Shown: positions 1 through 10,636 of the stretch, one piece after another
How the letters are laid out: each line of letters begins with the position of its first letter
Numbering within the stretch: position 1 is the first letter of the stretch
NCBI RefSeq assembly: GCF_025642155.1
Contig: NZ_CP106798.1
Span: 7,254,001 to 7,318,000, forward strand
Reading direction: 5' to 3'
Length of the DNA stretch: 64,000 nucleotides
From: Streptomyces sp. HUAS 15-9
Lineage (GTDB): Bacteria; Actinomycetota; Actinomycetes; Streptomycetales; Streptomycetaceae
Translations under genes and position numbers: made by a program
Notes under the pieces: model-generated
The model's database searches: none
What the model saw: only the letters and a program-made list of their open reading frames with translations
Told to the model about the DNA's origin: nothing

Positions 1-52
1 TGAAACAAACGATGACCTGGGAAAACGGCGGTGAAACATGGGTCGAGGAAGT

Positions 53-92
53 CGTGACACCGTGACACGCCGAACGCCCGCAGACGTGACAC
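53..92. promoter_or_regulatory. three direct CGTGACAC repeats upstream of the pyrimidine genes
   Basis: The octamer CGTGACAC occurs at 53-60, 61-68 (head to tail) and 85-92, in the 158 bases before the beta-ureidopropionase gene. Repeated octamers of this kind are typical of activator or repressor sites, so this is a candidate operator for the catabolic run. The PucR-type regulator encoded at 7.5-9.0 kb is one possible ligand, but that is inference. No gene was recognised in 1-158. Confidence 0.35.
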
Positions 93-158
93 GCTGCAAC
101 TCAAAGCCCGCTTCCGGTCTTTCTACGCTCCTCAGACACCGAGCGACCGGAGGTCCCG

Positions 159-1001
159 ATGAGCAGAGTGATCCGTGCCGCCCTCTTCCAGACCGCCTGG
201 ACCGGCGACAAGGAATCGATGATCCAGGTACACGAGCAGGCGGCCCGCGACGCGGCCGCGCAGGGTGCTCAGGTCCTGTGCTTCCAGGAGCTGTTCTACG
301 GACCCTACTTCTGCCAGGTGCAGGACAAGGCCTTCTACGAGTACGCCGAGCGGATCCCCGACGGGCCGATCGTCAAGCGTTTCCAGGCGCTGGCCAGGGA
401 ACTGGGCATCGTCCTCGTCCTGCCCATGTACGAGGAGGAGCAGCCGGGCGTCCTCTACAACACCGCGGCCGTGATCGACGCGGACGGCTCGTACCTCGGC
501 AAGTACCGCAAGCACCACATCCCGCAGGTCCCCGGCTTCTGGGAGAAGTTCTACTTCCGTCCCGGGAACAGCGGCTGGCCGGTCTTCGACACCGCCGTCG
601 GCCGGATCGGCGTCTACATCTGCTACGACCGCCACTTCCCGGAGGGCTGGCGCGCCCTGGGCCTCGCGGGCGCCGAGATCGTCTTCAACCCGTCGGCCAC
701 CTCGCGCGGACTGTCCCGCTATCTGTGGCAGCTGGAGCAGCCCGCGGCGGCCGTGGCCAACGAGTACTTCGTCGGCGCGATCAACCGGGTCGGTGTGGAG
801 GACCTGGGCGACAACGACTTCTACGGCACGACCTACTTCGTCGACCCGGAGGCCCAGTTCGTCGGCGAGGTGGCGAGCGACAAGGAGACCGAACTCGTCG
901 TCCGCGACCTGGACCTGGCCAAGCTCCGCGAGGTCCGCGACCGCTGGCAGTTCTACCGGGACCGCCGTCCCGACGCGTACGGCCCGCTGACCGCTCCGTA
1001 A
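159..1001 (+). CDS. beta-ureidopropionase / nitrilase-superfamily amidohydrolase
   Basis: This 280-residue carbon-nitrogen hydrolase probably cleaves N-carbamoyl-beta-alanine (or N-carbamoyl amino acids) to the amino acid, CO2 and ammonia, the last step of reductive pyrimidine breakdown. The nitrilase triad is visible: Glu44 in CFQELFYG, Lys118 in the GKYRKHH segment, and Cys155 in VYICYDRHF. Length fits bacterial N-carbamoyl hydrolases and the protein should be cytoplasmic. The ATG at 159 follows a CCGGAGG ribosome-binding site. The next gene encodes dihydropyrimidinase, whose product is this enzyme's substrate, which makes the pathway assignment much firmer than the fold alone. A general D-carbamoylase or omega-amidase activity is the main alternative. 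Confidence 0.88.
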   Translation: MSRVIRAALFQTAWTGDKESMIQVHEQAARDAAAQGAQVLCFQELFYGPYFCQVQDKAFYEYAERIPDGPIVKRFQALARELGIVLVLPMYEEEQPGVLYNTAAVIDADGSYLGKYRKHHIPQVPGFWEKFYFRPGNSGWPVFDTAVGRIGVYICYDRHFPEGWRALGLAGAEIVFNPSATSRGLSRYLWQLEQPAAAVANEYFVGAINRVGVEDLGDNDFYGTTYFVDPEAQFVGEVASDKETELVVRDLDLAKLREVRDRWQFYRDRRPDAYGPLTAP

Positions 1002-1099
1002 CCGGCCCGCACGGCCGTCGGTCCGGTGCACGGGGGGGCCGGACCGGCGGGACCGACCTGCACCACACCACCAGTGTCGAACACGGCAGGAGAGGGACA

Positions 1100-2503
1100 A
1101 TGAGCAGCCGTACCGTCATCCGAGGCGGTCTCGTCATCACCGCGTCCGACGAGATCCACGCCGACGTCCTGATCGAGGACGGCCGCATCGCCGCCCTCGC
1201 CGTCTCCGGCACCCCGGCCGCCGAGGCGTTCGGCGACGAGAGGGTCATCGACGCCACCGGGAAGTATGTGATCCCGGGCGGGGTCGACGCCCACACCCAT
1301 ATGGAGCTGCCGTTCGGCGGCACCTTCGCCTCCGACACCTTCGAGACCGGCACCCGGGCGGCCGCCTGGGGCGGTACGACCACGATCGTCGACTTCGCCG
1401 TGCAGAGCGTCGGCCACACCCTGCGCGAGGGCCTGGACACCTGGCACGCCAAGGCCGAGGGCAACTGCGCGATCGACTACGGCTTCCACATGATCGTCTC
1501 CGACGTGAACCAGGAGACGCTCAAGGAGATGGACCTCCTCGTCGAGGAGGGGGTGACCAGCTTCAAGCAGTTCATGGCCTACCCGGGCGTCTTCTACTCC
1601 GACGACGGCCAGATCCTGCGCGCCATGCAGCGCTCCGCCGAGAACGGCGGACTGATCATGATGCACGCCGAGAACGGCATCGCGATCGACGTCCTGGTCG
1701 AACAGGCCCTCGCCCGTGGCGAGACCGACCCGCGCTACCACGGCGAGGTCCGCAAGGCCCTCCTGGAGGCGGAGGCCACCCACCGTGCGATCAGGCTCGC
1801 CCAGGTCGCCGGGGCGCCCCTGTACGTCGTCCACGTCTCGGCGACGGAGGCGGTCGCCGAGCTGGCCCGGGCGCGTGACGAGGGGCTGAACGTCTTCGGC
1901 GAGACGTGCCCGCAGTATCTGTTCCTGTCCACGGACAACCTGGCCGAACCCGACTTCGCGGGCGCCAAGTACGTGTGCAGCACCCCGCTGCGGCCCAAGG
2001 AGCACCAGGCCCAGCTCTGGAAGGGGCTGCGCACCAACGATCTCCAGGTGGTCTCCACCGACCACTGCCCCTTCTGCTTCGTGGGCCAGAAGGAGCTCGG
2101 TCGCGGCGACTTCTCCAAGATCCCCAACGGTCTTCCGGGCGTGGAGAACCGTATGGACCTGCTCCACCAGGCCGTCGTCGACGGGCACATCTCGCGCCGC
2201 CGCTGGATCGAGATCGCCTGCGCCGCCCCGGCCCGGATGTTCGGCATGTATCCGAAGAAGGGCACCATCGCCCCGGGCGCCGATGCCGACATCGTCATCT
2301 ACGACCCGCACGCCGAGCAGACCGTGTCCGCCGAGACGCACCACATGAACGTCGACTACTCGGCCTACGAGGGCAGGCGCCTCACCGGCCGCGTGGAGAG
2401 CGTGCTCTCGCGCGGCGAACTCGTCATCACCGAGCGGGAGTACACCGGACACGCCGGTCACGGCGTCTACACCCCGCGCTCCACCTGTCAGTACCTCAAC
2501 TAG
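1100..2503 (+). CDS. hydA: dihydropyrimidinase / D-hydantoinase
   Basis: This 467-residue cyclic amidohydrolase opens dihydrouracil, dihydrothymine or hydantoins to the N-carbamoyl amino acid. The metal-binding HTH is at His65 and His67, the probable carboxylated lysine is Lys156 (in TSFKQFMAYPG), and downstream ligands lie in MMHAEN, VVHVSA and STDHCPF. These are the canonical binuclear-zinc residues of the family. The ATG at 1100 follows GGAGAGG. An upstream in-frame extension overlapping the previous gene is rejected, because homology starts at this methionine. It sits 98 bp after beta-ureidopropionase and 11 bp before the LLM oxidoreductase, consistent with one transcript. Confidence 0.93.
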   Translation: MSSRTVIRGGLVITASDEIHADVLIEDGRIAALAVSGTPAAEAFGDERVIDATGKYVIPGGVDAHTHMELPFGGTFASDTFETGTRAAAWGGTTTIVDFAVQSVGHTLREGLDTWHAKAEGNCAIDYGFHMIVSDVNQETLKEMDLLVEEGVTSFKQFMAYPGVFYSDDGQILRAMQRSAENGGLIMMHAENGIAIDVLVEQALARGETDPRYHGEVRKALLEAEATHRAIRLAQVAGAPLYVVHVSATEAVAELARARDEGLNVFGETCPQYLFLSTDNLAEPDFAGAKYVCSTPLRPKEHQAQLWKGLRTNDLQVVSTDHCPFCFVGQKELGRGDFSKIPNGLPGVENRMDLLHQAVVDGHISRRRWIEIACAAPARMFGMYPKKGTIAPGADADIVIYDPHAEQTVSAETHHMNVDYSAYEGRRLTGRVESVLSRGELVITEREYTGHAGHGVYTPRSTCQYLN

Positions 2504-2514
2504 GAGTGGCGCAC

Positions 2515-3534
2515 ATGGACTTCGGACTCGTCCTGCAGACCGACCCGCCGGCCTCCCGTGTCATCAGCCTGATGAAGCGGGCCGAGCGCAACGGCTTCAC
2601 CTACGGCTGGACCTTCGACTCCGCCGTGCTGTGGCAGGAACCGTTCGTGATCTACAGCCAGATCCTCGCCAACACCTCGAAGCTGACGGTCGGCCCGATG
2701 GTCACCAACCCGGGCACCCGCACCTGGGAGGTCACCGCCTCCACCTTCGCCACCCTCAACGACATGTTCGGCAACCGCACGGTCTGCGGCATCGGCCGCG
2801 GAGACTCGGCGATGCGGGTCGCGGGCCGCAAGCCCAACACCCTCGCCCGGATCAGCGAGGCCATGAAGGTCATCCGCGCCCTGGGCCGCGGCGACGAGGC
2901 CGACCTCGGCGGCACGGTGGTGAGGTTCCCGTGGATCAAGCCGGGCGCCGAACTCCCCGTGTGGATGGCCGCGTACGGCCCCAAGGCCCTGAAGATGACC
3001 GGTGAGGAGGCCGACGGGTTCATCCTCCAGCTGGCGGACCTCTATCTGACCGAGTACATGGTCAAGGCGGTGAAAGACGCGGCGGTGGCCGCCGGACGCG
3101 ACCCGTCCGAGGTCAGGATCTGCGTCGCCGCCCCGGCGTACGTCACCGAGGACGACTCGCCCGAGGCGCTCGCCCACGCCCGCGACCAGTGCCGCTGGTT
3201 CGGCGGAATGGTCGGCAACCACGTGGCCGACCTGGTCTCCAAGTACGGCGAGCACTCCGCCCAGGTGCCCGACGAACTCACCGACTACATCAAGTCACGC
3301 GAGGGGTACGACTACGCGCACCACGGGCGCAGCGGCAACCCCGACACGGAGTTCGTGCCCGACGAGATCGTCGACCGGTTCTGCCTCATCGGGCCGGCCG
3401 CGAAGCACATCGAGAAGCTGGAGGCACTGCGCGAGCTGGGTGTCGACCAGTTCGCGGTGTACGACATGCACGACGCACAGGAAACCACCATCGACGCCTA
3501 CGGCGCGCAGGTGATCCCGGCCCTCAACGGCTGA
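2515..3534 (+). CDS. LLM-class (luciferase-like, F420 or flavin) oxidoreductase, TIGR03842-like
   Basis: The 339-residue protein begins MDFGLVLQTDPPAS and carries luciferase-like TIM-barrel features: the FGLVLQ first strand, GRGDSAMRVAGRKP, a central PVWMAAYGPKALKMTGEEADG segment and a C-terminal FCLIGPA region. This subfamily is usually annotated as F420-dependent, but the cofactor and substrate are unknown. It starts 11 bp after the dihydropyrimidinase stop with GGAG in between, so it is probably co-transcribed. No dihydropyrimidine dehydrogenase gene is visible nearby, so this enzyme might supply a redox step of the pathway. That is inference from position only. Length is normal for the class. 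Confidence 0.82.
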   Translation: MDFGLVLQTDPPASRVISLMKRAERNGFTYGWTFDSAVLWQEPFVIYSQILANTSKLTVGPMVTNPGTRTWEVTASTFATLNDMFGNRTVCGIGRGDSAMRVAGRKPNTLARISEAMKVIRALGRGDEADLGGTVVRFPWIKPGAELPVWMAAYGPKALKMTGEEADGFILQLADLYLTEYMVKAVKDAAVAAGRDPSEVRICVAAPAYVTEDDSPEALAHARDQCRWFGGMVGNHVADLVSKYGEHSAQVPDELTDYIKSREGYDYAHHGRSGNPDTEFVPDEIVDRFCLIGPAAKHIEKLEALRELGVDQFAVYDMHDAQETTIDAYGAQVIPALNG

Positions 3535-3681
3535 CCGTCCTTTTCCCCTTCCCCGCGATCTCCCCTTCCCGCTATCCAGGGAAGGGGGCCAAGGGCGCTC
3601 CCCGCTCCCGCGTCATCGGGCGCGCACCCCCCTCGGACCCGCACGGCCTCTCCCGTCCCACCTTCTCCGATTGGCCTGCCC

Positions 3682-5214
<1,533 letters not shown>

Positions 5215-5236
5215 CGGCGAACGGCCCGGCGTGCGG

Positions 5237-5261
5237 GGGCGGTCAGCTCTTCTGACCGCCC
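5237..5261. terminator. hairpin between convergent permease and lipoprotein-like genes
   Basis: A perfect 10-bp stem GGGCGGTCAG / CTGACCGCCC with a CTCTT loop lies just past the permease stop and overlaps the last codons of the convergent gene. It probably works as a bidirectional terminator. No U-tract is visible, which is common in Streptomyces. Confidence 0.5.
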
Positions 5262-5911
5262 TCCAGCGTCGCGACCGCTTCCTTGGCGGCCTTGATGGCA
5301 CCCTTGTTGATCACGTCCGAGTCGGGTGCCTTCTTCGTCTCGAAGTCACTGCCGTTGTAGGTGACGACGACGAGCGCGTTGGAGACACGGGCGATCACCA
5401 CGCCCTCGCGCGTCTGCTGTTTGTCCTCCGTGGTCACGTTCACCACGGAATAGGCGGAGTCGCCCAGGCCCGGAACATCCCCTCCGCCGCTTTTCTCCCC
5501 GGTGCGGTCCTTGTACTGCTTCTGCGCTATTTCATCGGAGTCGGTTATCTCGTAGGAGACATCGAGCCAGCGGTAGTCGTACCCCTTGAGCGCGTTCCAG
5601 GAGCAGGTGCGGCGCAGCTTCGTGTCCGTCGACGGGATCTCCTTGCCGGCCGTCTTGGCGCCCGGCACCAGGGAGGTGATGGTCTTGACCGTCACGCTGG
5701 TGCAGGGTGCGGGCGCTCCGGCGTAGCTCTTCGACACCGCCTTCGACGAGGGGGCGGTGGGCGACTGGGTGGCCGTCTTCTGGTCCGACCGGTGCTCGGC
5801 CGCCGGTGCCGCGGCGAACGGCCCGGACGCCAGCGCCCAGCCTGCCGTGGCGAGCACGGCGACCGGCGACAGACGTGCGGTCAGAGCAAGCGGCAGAGGA
5901 AGATCACGCAA
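5243..5911 (-). CDS. secreted protein with signal peptide (DUF3558-like)
   Basis: About 222 residues if translation starts at the TTG at 5911. That start gives a clean signal peptide: basic start, hydrophobic ARLSPVAVLATAGWALASG, then AAAPAAE. The mature part has a Thr/Ser/Pro linker followed by a domain with paired cysteines (APCTSVT, RRTCSWNAL) and a VPGLGDSAYSV segment, resembling the DUF3558 family of actinobacterial extracytoplasmic proteins. The reading frame stays open to 6073, but that extension lacks signal-like character. No lipobox cysteine is convincing at the cleavage site. It is convergent with the permease and divergent from the esterase-like gene. Function is unknown. Confidence 0.65.
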   Translation of the reverse strand: MRDLPLPLALTARLSPVAVLATAGWALASGPFAAAPAAEHRSDQKTATQSPTAPSSKAVSKSYAGAPAPCTSVTVKTITSLVPGAKTAGKEIPSTDTKLRRTCSWNALKGYDYRWLDVSYEITDSDEIAQKQYKDRTGEKSGGGDVPGLGDSAYSVVNVTTEDKQQTREGVVIARVSNALVVVTYNGSDFETKKAPDSDVINKGAIKAAKEAVATLEGGQKS

Positions 5912-6191
5912 GGCGCACTTCTCGTGGGGGAGGGGGTGCGGAGGGAGTCCACACTGCGGACGGGACGCCAGTGTCACACGACTCTCTGTGAGGCGGTAGT
6001 GAAAACTCGCTCCGTGCCTGCGTGGTGACGCTGGAGTGCTGGCGGATGGTGTGCCCTGTCTCAAAGTCGTCAAGGGCGGATCACCGGGTTCTAGGCTCGG
6101 AGATGCTTCGTGATCCCGGAGGAGGGCGCTGAACAGCAGTGACGGACATGCGAGTTGTCAGCGTGACGAGGTGACGCGAAAGGAATGAACG

Positions 6192-7442
6192 ATGAGCGAG
6201 GAAGTGCGGCGGTGGCTGAAGGAGAACGCGCTGCCGTTGCGGGACGCGCGCGCCGAGGTGTCGGAACCGGATCACGGTGACCTGGAGCCGTTGCGAGAGA
6301 CCCTGGACGACGTACGCGTTCTGGGGATGGGCGAGGCGACGCACGGGACCGCCGAGTTCTTCCGGCTCAAGCATCGATTACTGCGGTTCCTCGTCGAGGA
6401 AATGGGGTGCACCGCCCTGGCGATGGAGGCCAGCGCCTCGGCCGCGCGGGCCGTCGACGACTATGTGCTGCACGGCACCGGTGACGCCGCCGACGCACTC
6501 GCCGGGCTCGGCTTCTGGACCTGGCGGACCCGCGAGGTGCTCGACGTCGTCGAGTGGATGCGGGAGCACAACCAGTCCGTTCCGCGCGAGCGCGCCGTGC
6601 GGTTCGTCGGCATCGACCCGCAGGTCTGCGGCCCCTCCCTGACCGCCCTCGACGCCGCGCTGCGCACACTGGCGCCGGAACGGGCGGACCTCACCGGCGG
6701 ACTCCTCGGCACCCTGGCGGACGCCAAACCGGGATCCCTCACCGGCCCGGGGCGGCAGATCCTAGCCGAGGCGCGGGGACTTGTGCGCTTCCTCGAAGAG
6801 GGCCGGGCCGGACTCGCCGCACGCGCCGGAGCCGACACGGTCGACGACGCGCTCGCCCACGCACACAGGATCGTGGCCGCGGCCGACGTGGCCTCGCGGC
6901 CGCCGCGCGGCGACGGCGGGGAACCGGGCGCACTGGCCGTCCGGGACCGGTACATGGCGCAGGAAGTTATCTCCCTCGAGGAGCGGTCGCCCGGCAAAGT
7001 GGCCGTATGGGCCCACAACGGCCATGTCATGACGGGTTGTTACGCGGGAGACGTACCCGCGATGGGGCAACACCTCAGAAGCCACTACGGGGAGCGCTAC
7101 TACGCCCTCGGCCTGCTCTTCGGCGAGGGCGCCTTCCGCGCCCGCCCCGGGAACTCCGCGACGCGCGCGCCCAGGAAGCACACCATCGGTTCGGCGGGCC
7201 CGCGGTCGGTCGAGGGCCGGCTCGCCTCGGTCACACCGAAGGATCACCTCGTCGACCTGCGAGGCGGCCGGGCACGGCCCGCTGTCGCACAGTGGCTGGA
7301 GGACCGCCAGTTCGTACGGTCCTTCGGCGCCGGGGTGCCGCGCGTGACGTACCGCTTGTCCCTGACTCCGACGGTGCTCGCCCAGGAGTACGACGGGCTG
7401 GCGTACGTGGCCCGCTCGACGCCCTCGGCTCCGCTGCCCTGA
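6192..7442 (+). CDS. erythromycin esterase-family protein
   Basis: The 416-residue protein belongs to the Ere-like family. The family signature GEATHGTAEFFRLKHRL is near residue 45, followed by MEASASAARAVDDYV, and the conserved histidine segment VAVWAHNGHV lies in the middle. Classic EreA/B hydrolyse the macrolide lactone. Chromosomal Streptomyces homologues are many and mostly uncharacterised, so resistance should not be assumed. No signal peptide is present. The ATG at 6192 is preceded by AAAGGAATG, a reasonable ribosome-binding site. It is flanked by divergent and convergent genes and appears monocistronic. Confidence 0.85.
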   Translation: MSEEVRRWLKENALPLRDARAEVSEPDHGDLEPLRETLDDVRVLGMGEATHGTAEFFRLKHRLLRFLVEEMGCTALAMEASASAARAVDDYVLHGTGDAADALAGLGFWTWRTREVLDVVEWMREHNQSVPRERAVRFVGIDPQVCGPSLTALDAALRTLAPERADLTGGLLGTLADAKPGSLTGPGRQILAEARGLVRFLEEGRAGLAARAGADTVDDALAHAHRIVAAADVASRPPRGDGGEPGALAVRDRYMAQEVISLEERSPGKVAVWAHNGHVMTGCYAGDVPAMGQHLRSHYGERYYALGLLFGEGAFRARPGNSATRAPRKHTIGSAGPRSVEGRLASVTPKDHLVDLRGGRARPAVAQWLEDRQFVRSFGAGVPRVTYRLSLTPTVLAQEYDGLAYVARSTPSAPLP

Positions 7443-7467
7443 GACGAGGGGACAGGGGCGGCCGCGC

Positions 7468-8979
7468 TCAGTCGGTGAGGCCCAGCGTCCCCGCCGCCTG
7501 GATCGCCAGCCAGACCTCGGCCAGGGCCCCTGTCGACGTCAGGTCACGGTCGGCGAGAACGCCGAAGCGGCGCAGCCGGTAGGCGAGGGTGTTCGGATGG
7601 ATGTGGAGCGCCGCCGCAGCCGTCTCGGTACGGCGGTCGCGCTCCATCCAGGTGCGGGCGGAGACCAGCAGCTGTGAGTCATGAGCCTCGTCGTAGCGCA
7701 GGACGTCGCCGAGCACGTGTTCGACCAGTGCGGTCAGGACAGCGGGGTCGTCGGGAAGCCACCGGCCCGTCGAGTCGTCGCCGTACCGGACGACGGGGCG
7801 GCCCGACTCCACGGCCTTGGAGACCGCCCAGAGCGCCTCGCGCTGGGCGACCTTCAGCGCGGCGCCCGGCAGGACCGGGCGGCTCATCCCGGCTGCCACG
7901 GCAGGCAGTCCACCGATGGCCGCCGCCAGCTCCGGCGCCCCCAGGACGTAGCGGTCCTCGCCGCGGGTGAGCAGCAGATGGGGATGGTCCTCCAGACAGC
8001 GCAGGAGCGCCTCGTCGGTGGTGCGGCGCACCACGAGGAGCACGGTGTCGCCCTCGATCGCGTGGCGGGCGAGCCGGCGGCGTGCCGACTCCGGGTCGAG
8101 CACTTCTTGCAGGAGTTCGGCCAGCGTCTCCGCGCCCTCGCGGCGCAGCGTCTCACGTTCGTTGCGCACCATCGCCAGTCGCAGCGCCGCCACGGTGGCG
8201 ATGTGCTGGGCGACGGCGAGCCCCGCGGGTTGGGCGCCCTGACGCTCGTACGCGACGAGAAAGCCTGCCGGGCCGCCGGGCGCCGGCACCGGAAGGACGA
8301 ATCCGCCGGGGACGGTCGGTGGAGCGTCGACGGAAGCGGGCAGGACAGCGGGGTCCGGCGCGGGAACTCCGGGCAGGAGCGGGCGGCCCTGGGGCGTGCA
8401 GAGGTAGACGTCGTAACCCGACAGGTCTTCGAGGCGGCGCATCAGGGCCGGTGTGTCGAGGTCCTCGGCGACCAGCCAGCGCAGCGCGCCGAAGACCTGG
8501 AGCTGCGCGCCCAGCCGGTGCCCGGCGTCCTCCTGGATCGAGGCCGCGATCTCCTGGGCGACAGCGATGAACGGAACGGCGAGCGGCACTTCGAGTATGG
8601 GGAACCCCCGTTCCTCCGCCGCCCGGAAGAACGCGTCGTGCAGCGGGGGCATGTGCAGCTGCGCGGAGAGCGCGAGAGCGGACACCCCGGCATCGTCCAG
8701 CCGCTCCAGATAGGCGCGTTGTCCGGCCGCGGTACGGGGGACCGCCAGACCCGTCGTCATGATCACCTCGGCTCCCAGGAGCCAGGGTGTCGGATCGTCG
8801 AGCTCGCTGGCGTGCGCCCAGGACACCGACCGGCCCAGACCGCCACGGCCGGCCTTCACGGACAGCTGGAGTGCCGGGAAGGAGAGCAGGTCCCCGACGG
8901 TGAGTTTGTTGCCGGCCACATAAAACAGCGTACATGTCTCCTGCTCGACACAATTGTCGCTGGTCGGCACGGGCCGCAC
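7468..8979 (-). CDS. PucR-family transcriptional regulator
   Basis: Up to 503 residues. The N-terminal PucR sensory domain begins LTVGDLLSFPALQL, a GGDEF-like/CdaR middle region follows, and the C-terminus holds the PucR helix-turn-helix (AAAALHIHPNTLAYRLRRFG). Family members regulate purine, allantoin, proline or GABA catabolism. It is divergent from the NCS1 permease that begins at 9024, with only 44 bp between the longest reading frames, so it likely controls that permease, the dehydrogenase genes behind it, and perhaps the pyrimidine run. Homology starts near residue 24, and a GTG at 8919 is an alternative start that would enlarge the promoter region to about 100 bp. Confidence 0.9.
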   Translation of the reverse strand: MRPVPTSDNCVEQETCTLFYVAGNKLTVGDLLSFPALQLSVKAGRGGLGRSVSWAHASELDDPTPWLLGAEVIMTTGLAVPRTAAGQRAYLERLDDAGVSALALSAQLHMPPLHDAFFRAAEERGFPILEVPLAVPFIAVAQEIAASIQEDAGHRLGAQLQVFGALRWLVAEDLDTPALMRRLEDLSGYDVYLCTPQGRPLLPGVPAPDPAVLPASVDAPPTVPGGFVLPVPAPGGPAGFLVAYERQGAQPAGLAVAQHIATVAALRLAMVRNERETLRREGAETLAELLQEVLDPESARRRLARHAIEGDTVLLVVRRTTDEALLRCLEDHPHLLLTRGEDRYVLGAPELAAAIGGLPAVAAGMSRPVLPGAALKVAQREALWAVSKAVESGRPVVRYGDDSTGRWLPDDPAVLTALVEHVLGDVLRYDEAHDSQLLVSARTWMERDRRTETAAAALHIHPNTLAYRLRRFGVLADRDLTSTGALAEVWLAIQAAGTLGLTD

Positions 8980-9023
8980 ACTGTGGCAACCGTCCCCCTG
9001 GATGAACAGAAGGTGGAGCGCCC

Positions 9024-10559
9024 ATGACGACCGCGATCACCGAAATCGAGACCTATGGCGTCGAGCGGATCCCGGACGAGGACCGCGCGGCCCGCCCGAT
9101 CGATCTGTTCCGGCTCGCCTTCGGTGGTGCCAACACCTTCGCGACCTGTGTGCTGGGCGCCTTCCCCGTCCTCTTCGGCCTCTCTTTCTGGCAGGGGCTC
9201 GCGGCGACCGTCCTCGGCCTGGTCGCGGGTGCGCTGCTGCTGGCCCCGATGGCACTGTTCGGTCCCACCAACGGCACCAACAACGCCGTCTCCTCCTCGG
9301 CGCACCTGGGTGTGCACGGCCGGGTCGTCGGCTCGTTCCTCTCCCTGCTCACCGCCATCGCGTTCTTCTCGATCTCGGTGTGGTCCTCGGGGGACGCGCT
9401 CGTCGGCGGCGCGCACCGGCTCGCCCACGTACCCGAGTCGGACGTCAGCTACGGCATCGCGTACGCGATCTTCGCCGGGCTCGTCCTGGTCGTCTGCATC
9501 TACGGCTTCCGGTTCATGCTGCTGGTCAACAAGATCGCGGTGCTCGCGGCTTCGGCACTCTTCGTGCTCGGCGCCTTCGCCTTCGTGGGCGACTTCGACC
9601 CCGGCTACGCGGGAGCCTTCTCCTCCACCTCCGACCCGCTGTTCTGGCCGTCGTTCGTCGGCGCCGCGCTGATCGTGCTGTCCAACCCGGTCTCCTTCGG
9701 CGCGTTCCTCGGTGACTGGTCCCGCTACATCCCGGCCGGGGCACCGCGCCGCCGGGTGATGGGGGCCGCGTTCCTCGCCCAGATCGCCACCCTGCTGCCG
9801 TTCGTCTTCGGCCTGGCCACCGCGTCGATCATCGCGGAGAAGGCCACGAAGTACGTCGACCCGGCAGCCCCCAACTACGTGGGCGGGCTGCTCGCGATCT
9901 CGCCCGGCTGGTACTTCCTGCCGCTCTGCCTGATCGCCCTGATCGGCGGCCTGTCCACCGGCACGACGTCCCTGTACGGCACGGGTCTCGACTTCTCCAG
10001 CGTCTTCCCGCGCTTCAGCCGCGTCCAGGCCACCTTCTTCATCGGCGTCCTGTCCATCGCGTTCATCTTCGTCGGCCGTTTCGCGCTCAACCTCGCCCAG
10101 TCCATCTCCACCTTCGCCACGCTGATCATCACCTGTACGGCACCCTGGATGATCGTCATGACGCTCGGCTATGTCACCCGGCGCGGCTGGTACGACGCCG
10201 AGGCGCTGCAGGTCTTCAACCGCCGCCAGCGCGGCGGCCGTTACTGGTTCACGCACGGCTGGAACTGGCGCGGGATGTCCGCCTGGCTGATCTCCGCCGT
10301 CGTGGCGCTGCTCTTCACCAACCTGCCCGGCCAGTTCGTCGGCCCGCTGGGCGACCTCGCGGGTGGCACGGACATCTCACTGCCGGTCGGCCTCGGCCTC
10401 GCGGTCGTGCTCTACCTGGCCCTGCTCACCCTGTTCCCCGAGCCGCGCGCCGTTTACGGGCCGGCCGGACCCCGCATCGTCCGGGCGTCGGACGTCCCGG
10501 TGGCGCCGATCACCGGCGGCACCGAGGAGACCGTCACCGAGCCCGCCGTGGCCCACTGA
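9024..10559 (+). CDS. NCS1-family purine/cytosine permease (CodB-like)
   Basis: A 511-residue integral membrane permease with about twelve transmembrane segments. The N-terminal FRLAFGGANTFATCVLGAFP and the GPTNGTNNAVSSSAHLGVHG loop are typical of the cytosine/purine branch of NCS1 carriers. The SNPVSFGAFLGDWSRYIP segment is another family block. It differs clearly from the permease at 3.7-5.2 kb and probably imports a different nucleobase or related N-compound. It is divergent from the PucR gene and heads a run with an NTF2-like protein, an aldehyde dehydrogenase and a gamma-glutamyltransferase-like enzyme. A GAAGGTGGAG ribosome-binding site precedes the ATG. Confidence 0.87.
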   Translation: MTTAITEIETYGVERIPDEDRAARPIDLFRLAFGGANTFATCVLGAFPVLFGLSFWQGLAATVLGLVAGALLLAPMALFGPTNGTNNAVSSSAHLGVHGRVVGSFLSLLTAIAFFSISVWSSGDALVGGAHRLAHVPESDVSYGIAYAIFAGLVLVVCIYGFRFMLLVNKIAVLAASALFVLGAFAFVGDFDPGYAGAFSSTSDPLFWPSFVGAALIVLSNPVSFGAFLGDWSRYIPAGAPRRRVMGAAFLAQIATLLPFVFGLATASIIAEKATKYVDPAAPNYVGGLLAISPGWYFLPLCLIALIGGLSTGTTSLYGTGLDFSSVFPRFSRVQATFFIGVLSIAFIFVGRFALNLAQSISTFATLIITCTAPWMIVMTLGYVTRRGWYDAEALQVFNRRQRGGRYWFTHGWNWRGMSAWLISAVVALLFTNLPGQFVGPLGDLAGGTDISLPVGLGLAVVLYLALLTLFPEPRAVYGPAGPRIVRASDVPVAPITGGTEETVTEPAVAH

Positions 10560-10585
10560 CCCCTCGCCGTCACCCTCGTAACAGA

Positions 10586-10609
10586 AGGCGGGGCGTTCCG
10601 GCCCCGCCT
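10586..10609 (+). terminator. GC hairpin after the permease gene
   Basis: A perfect 9-bp stem AGGCGGGGC / GCCCCGCCT with a 6-base loop lies 27 bp past the permease stop and before the NTF2-like gene. It may terminate some transcripts or mark partial read-through within the run. There is no U-tract. Confidence 0.4.
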
Positions 10610-10636
10610 CCGAACGCCCGTGACCAGGAGCCGCGT

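Noticed and set aside
38..2503. Long plus-strand frame spanning beta-ureidopropionase into dihydropyrimidinase as one 821-residue fusion
   Set aside because: The first 354 codons are the out-of-frame reading of the nitrilase gene. Dihydropyrimidinase homology begins at its own ATG at 1100.
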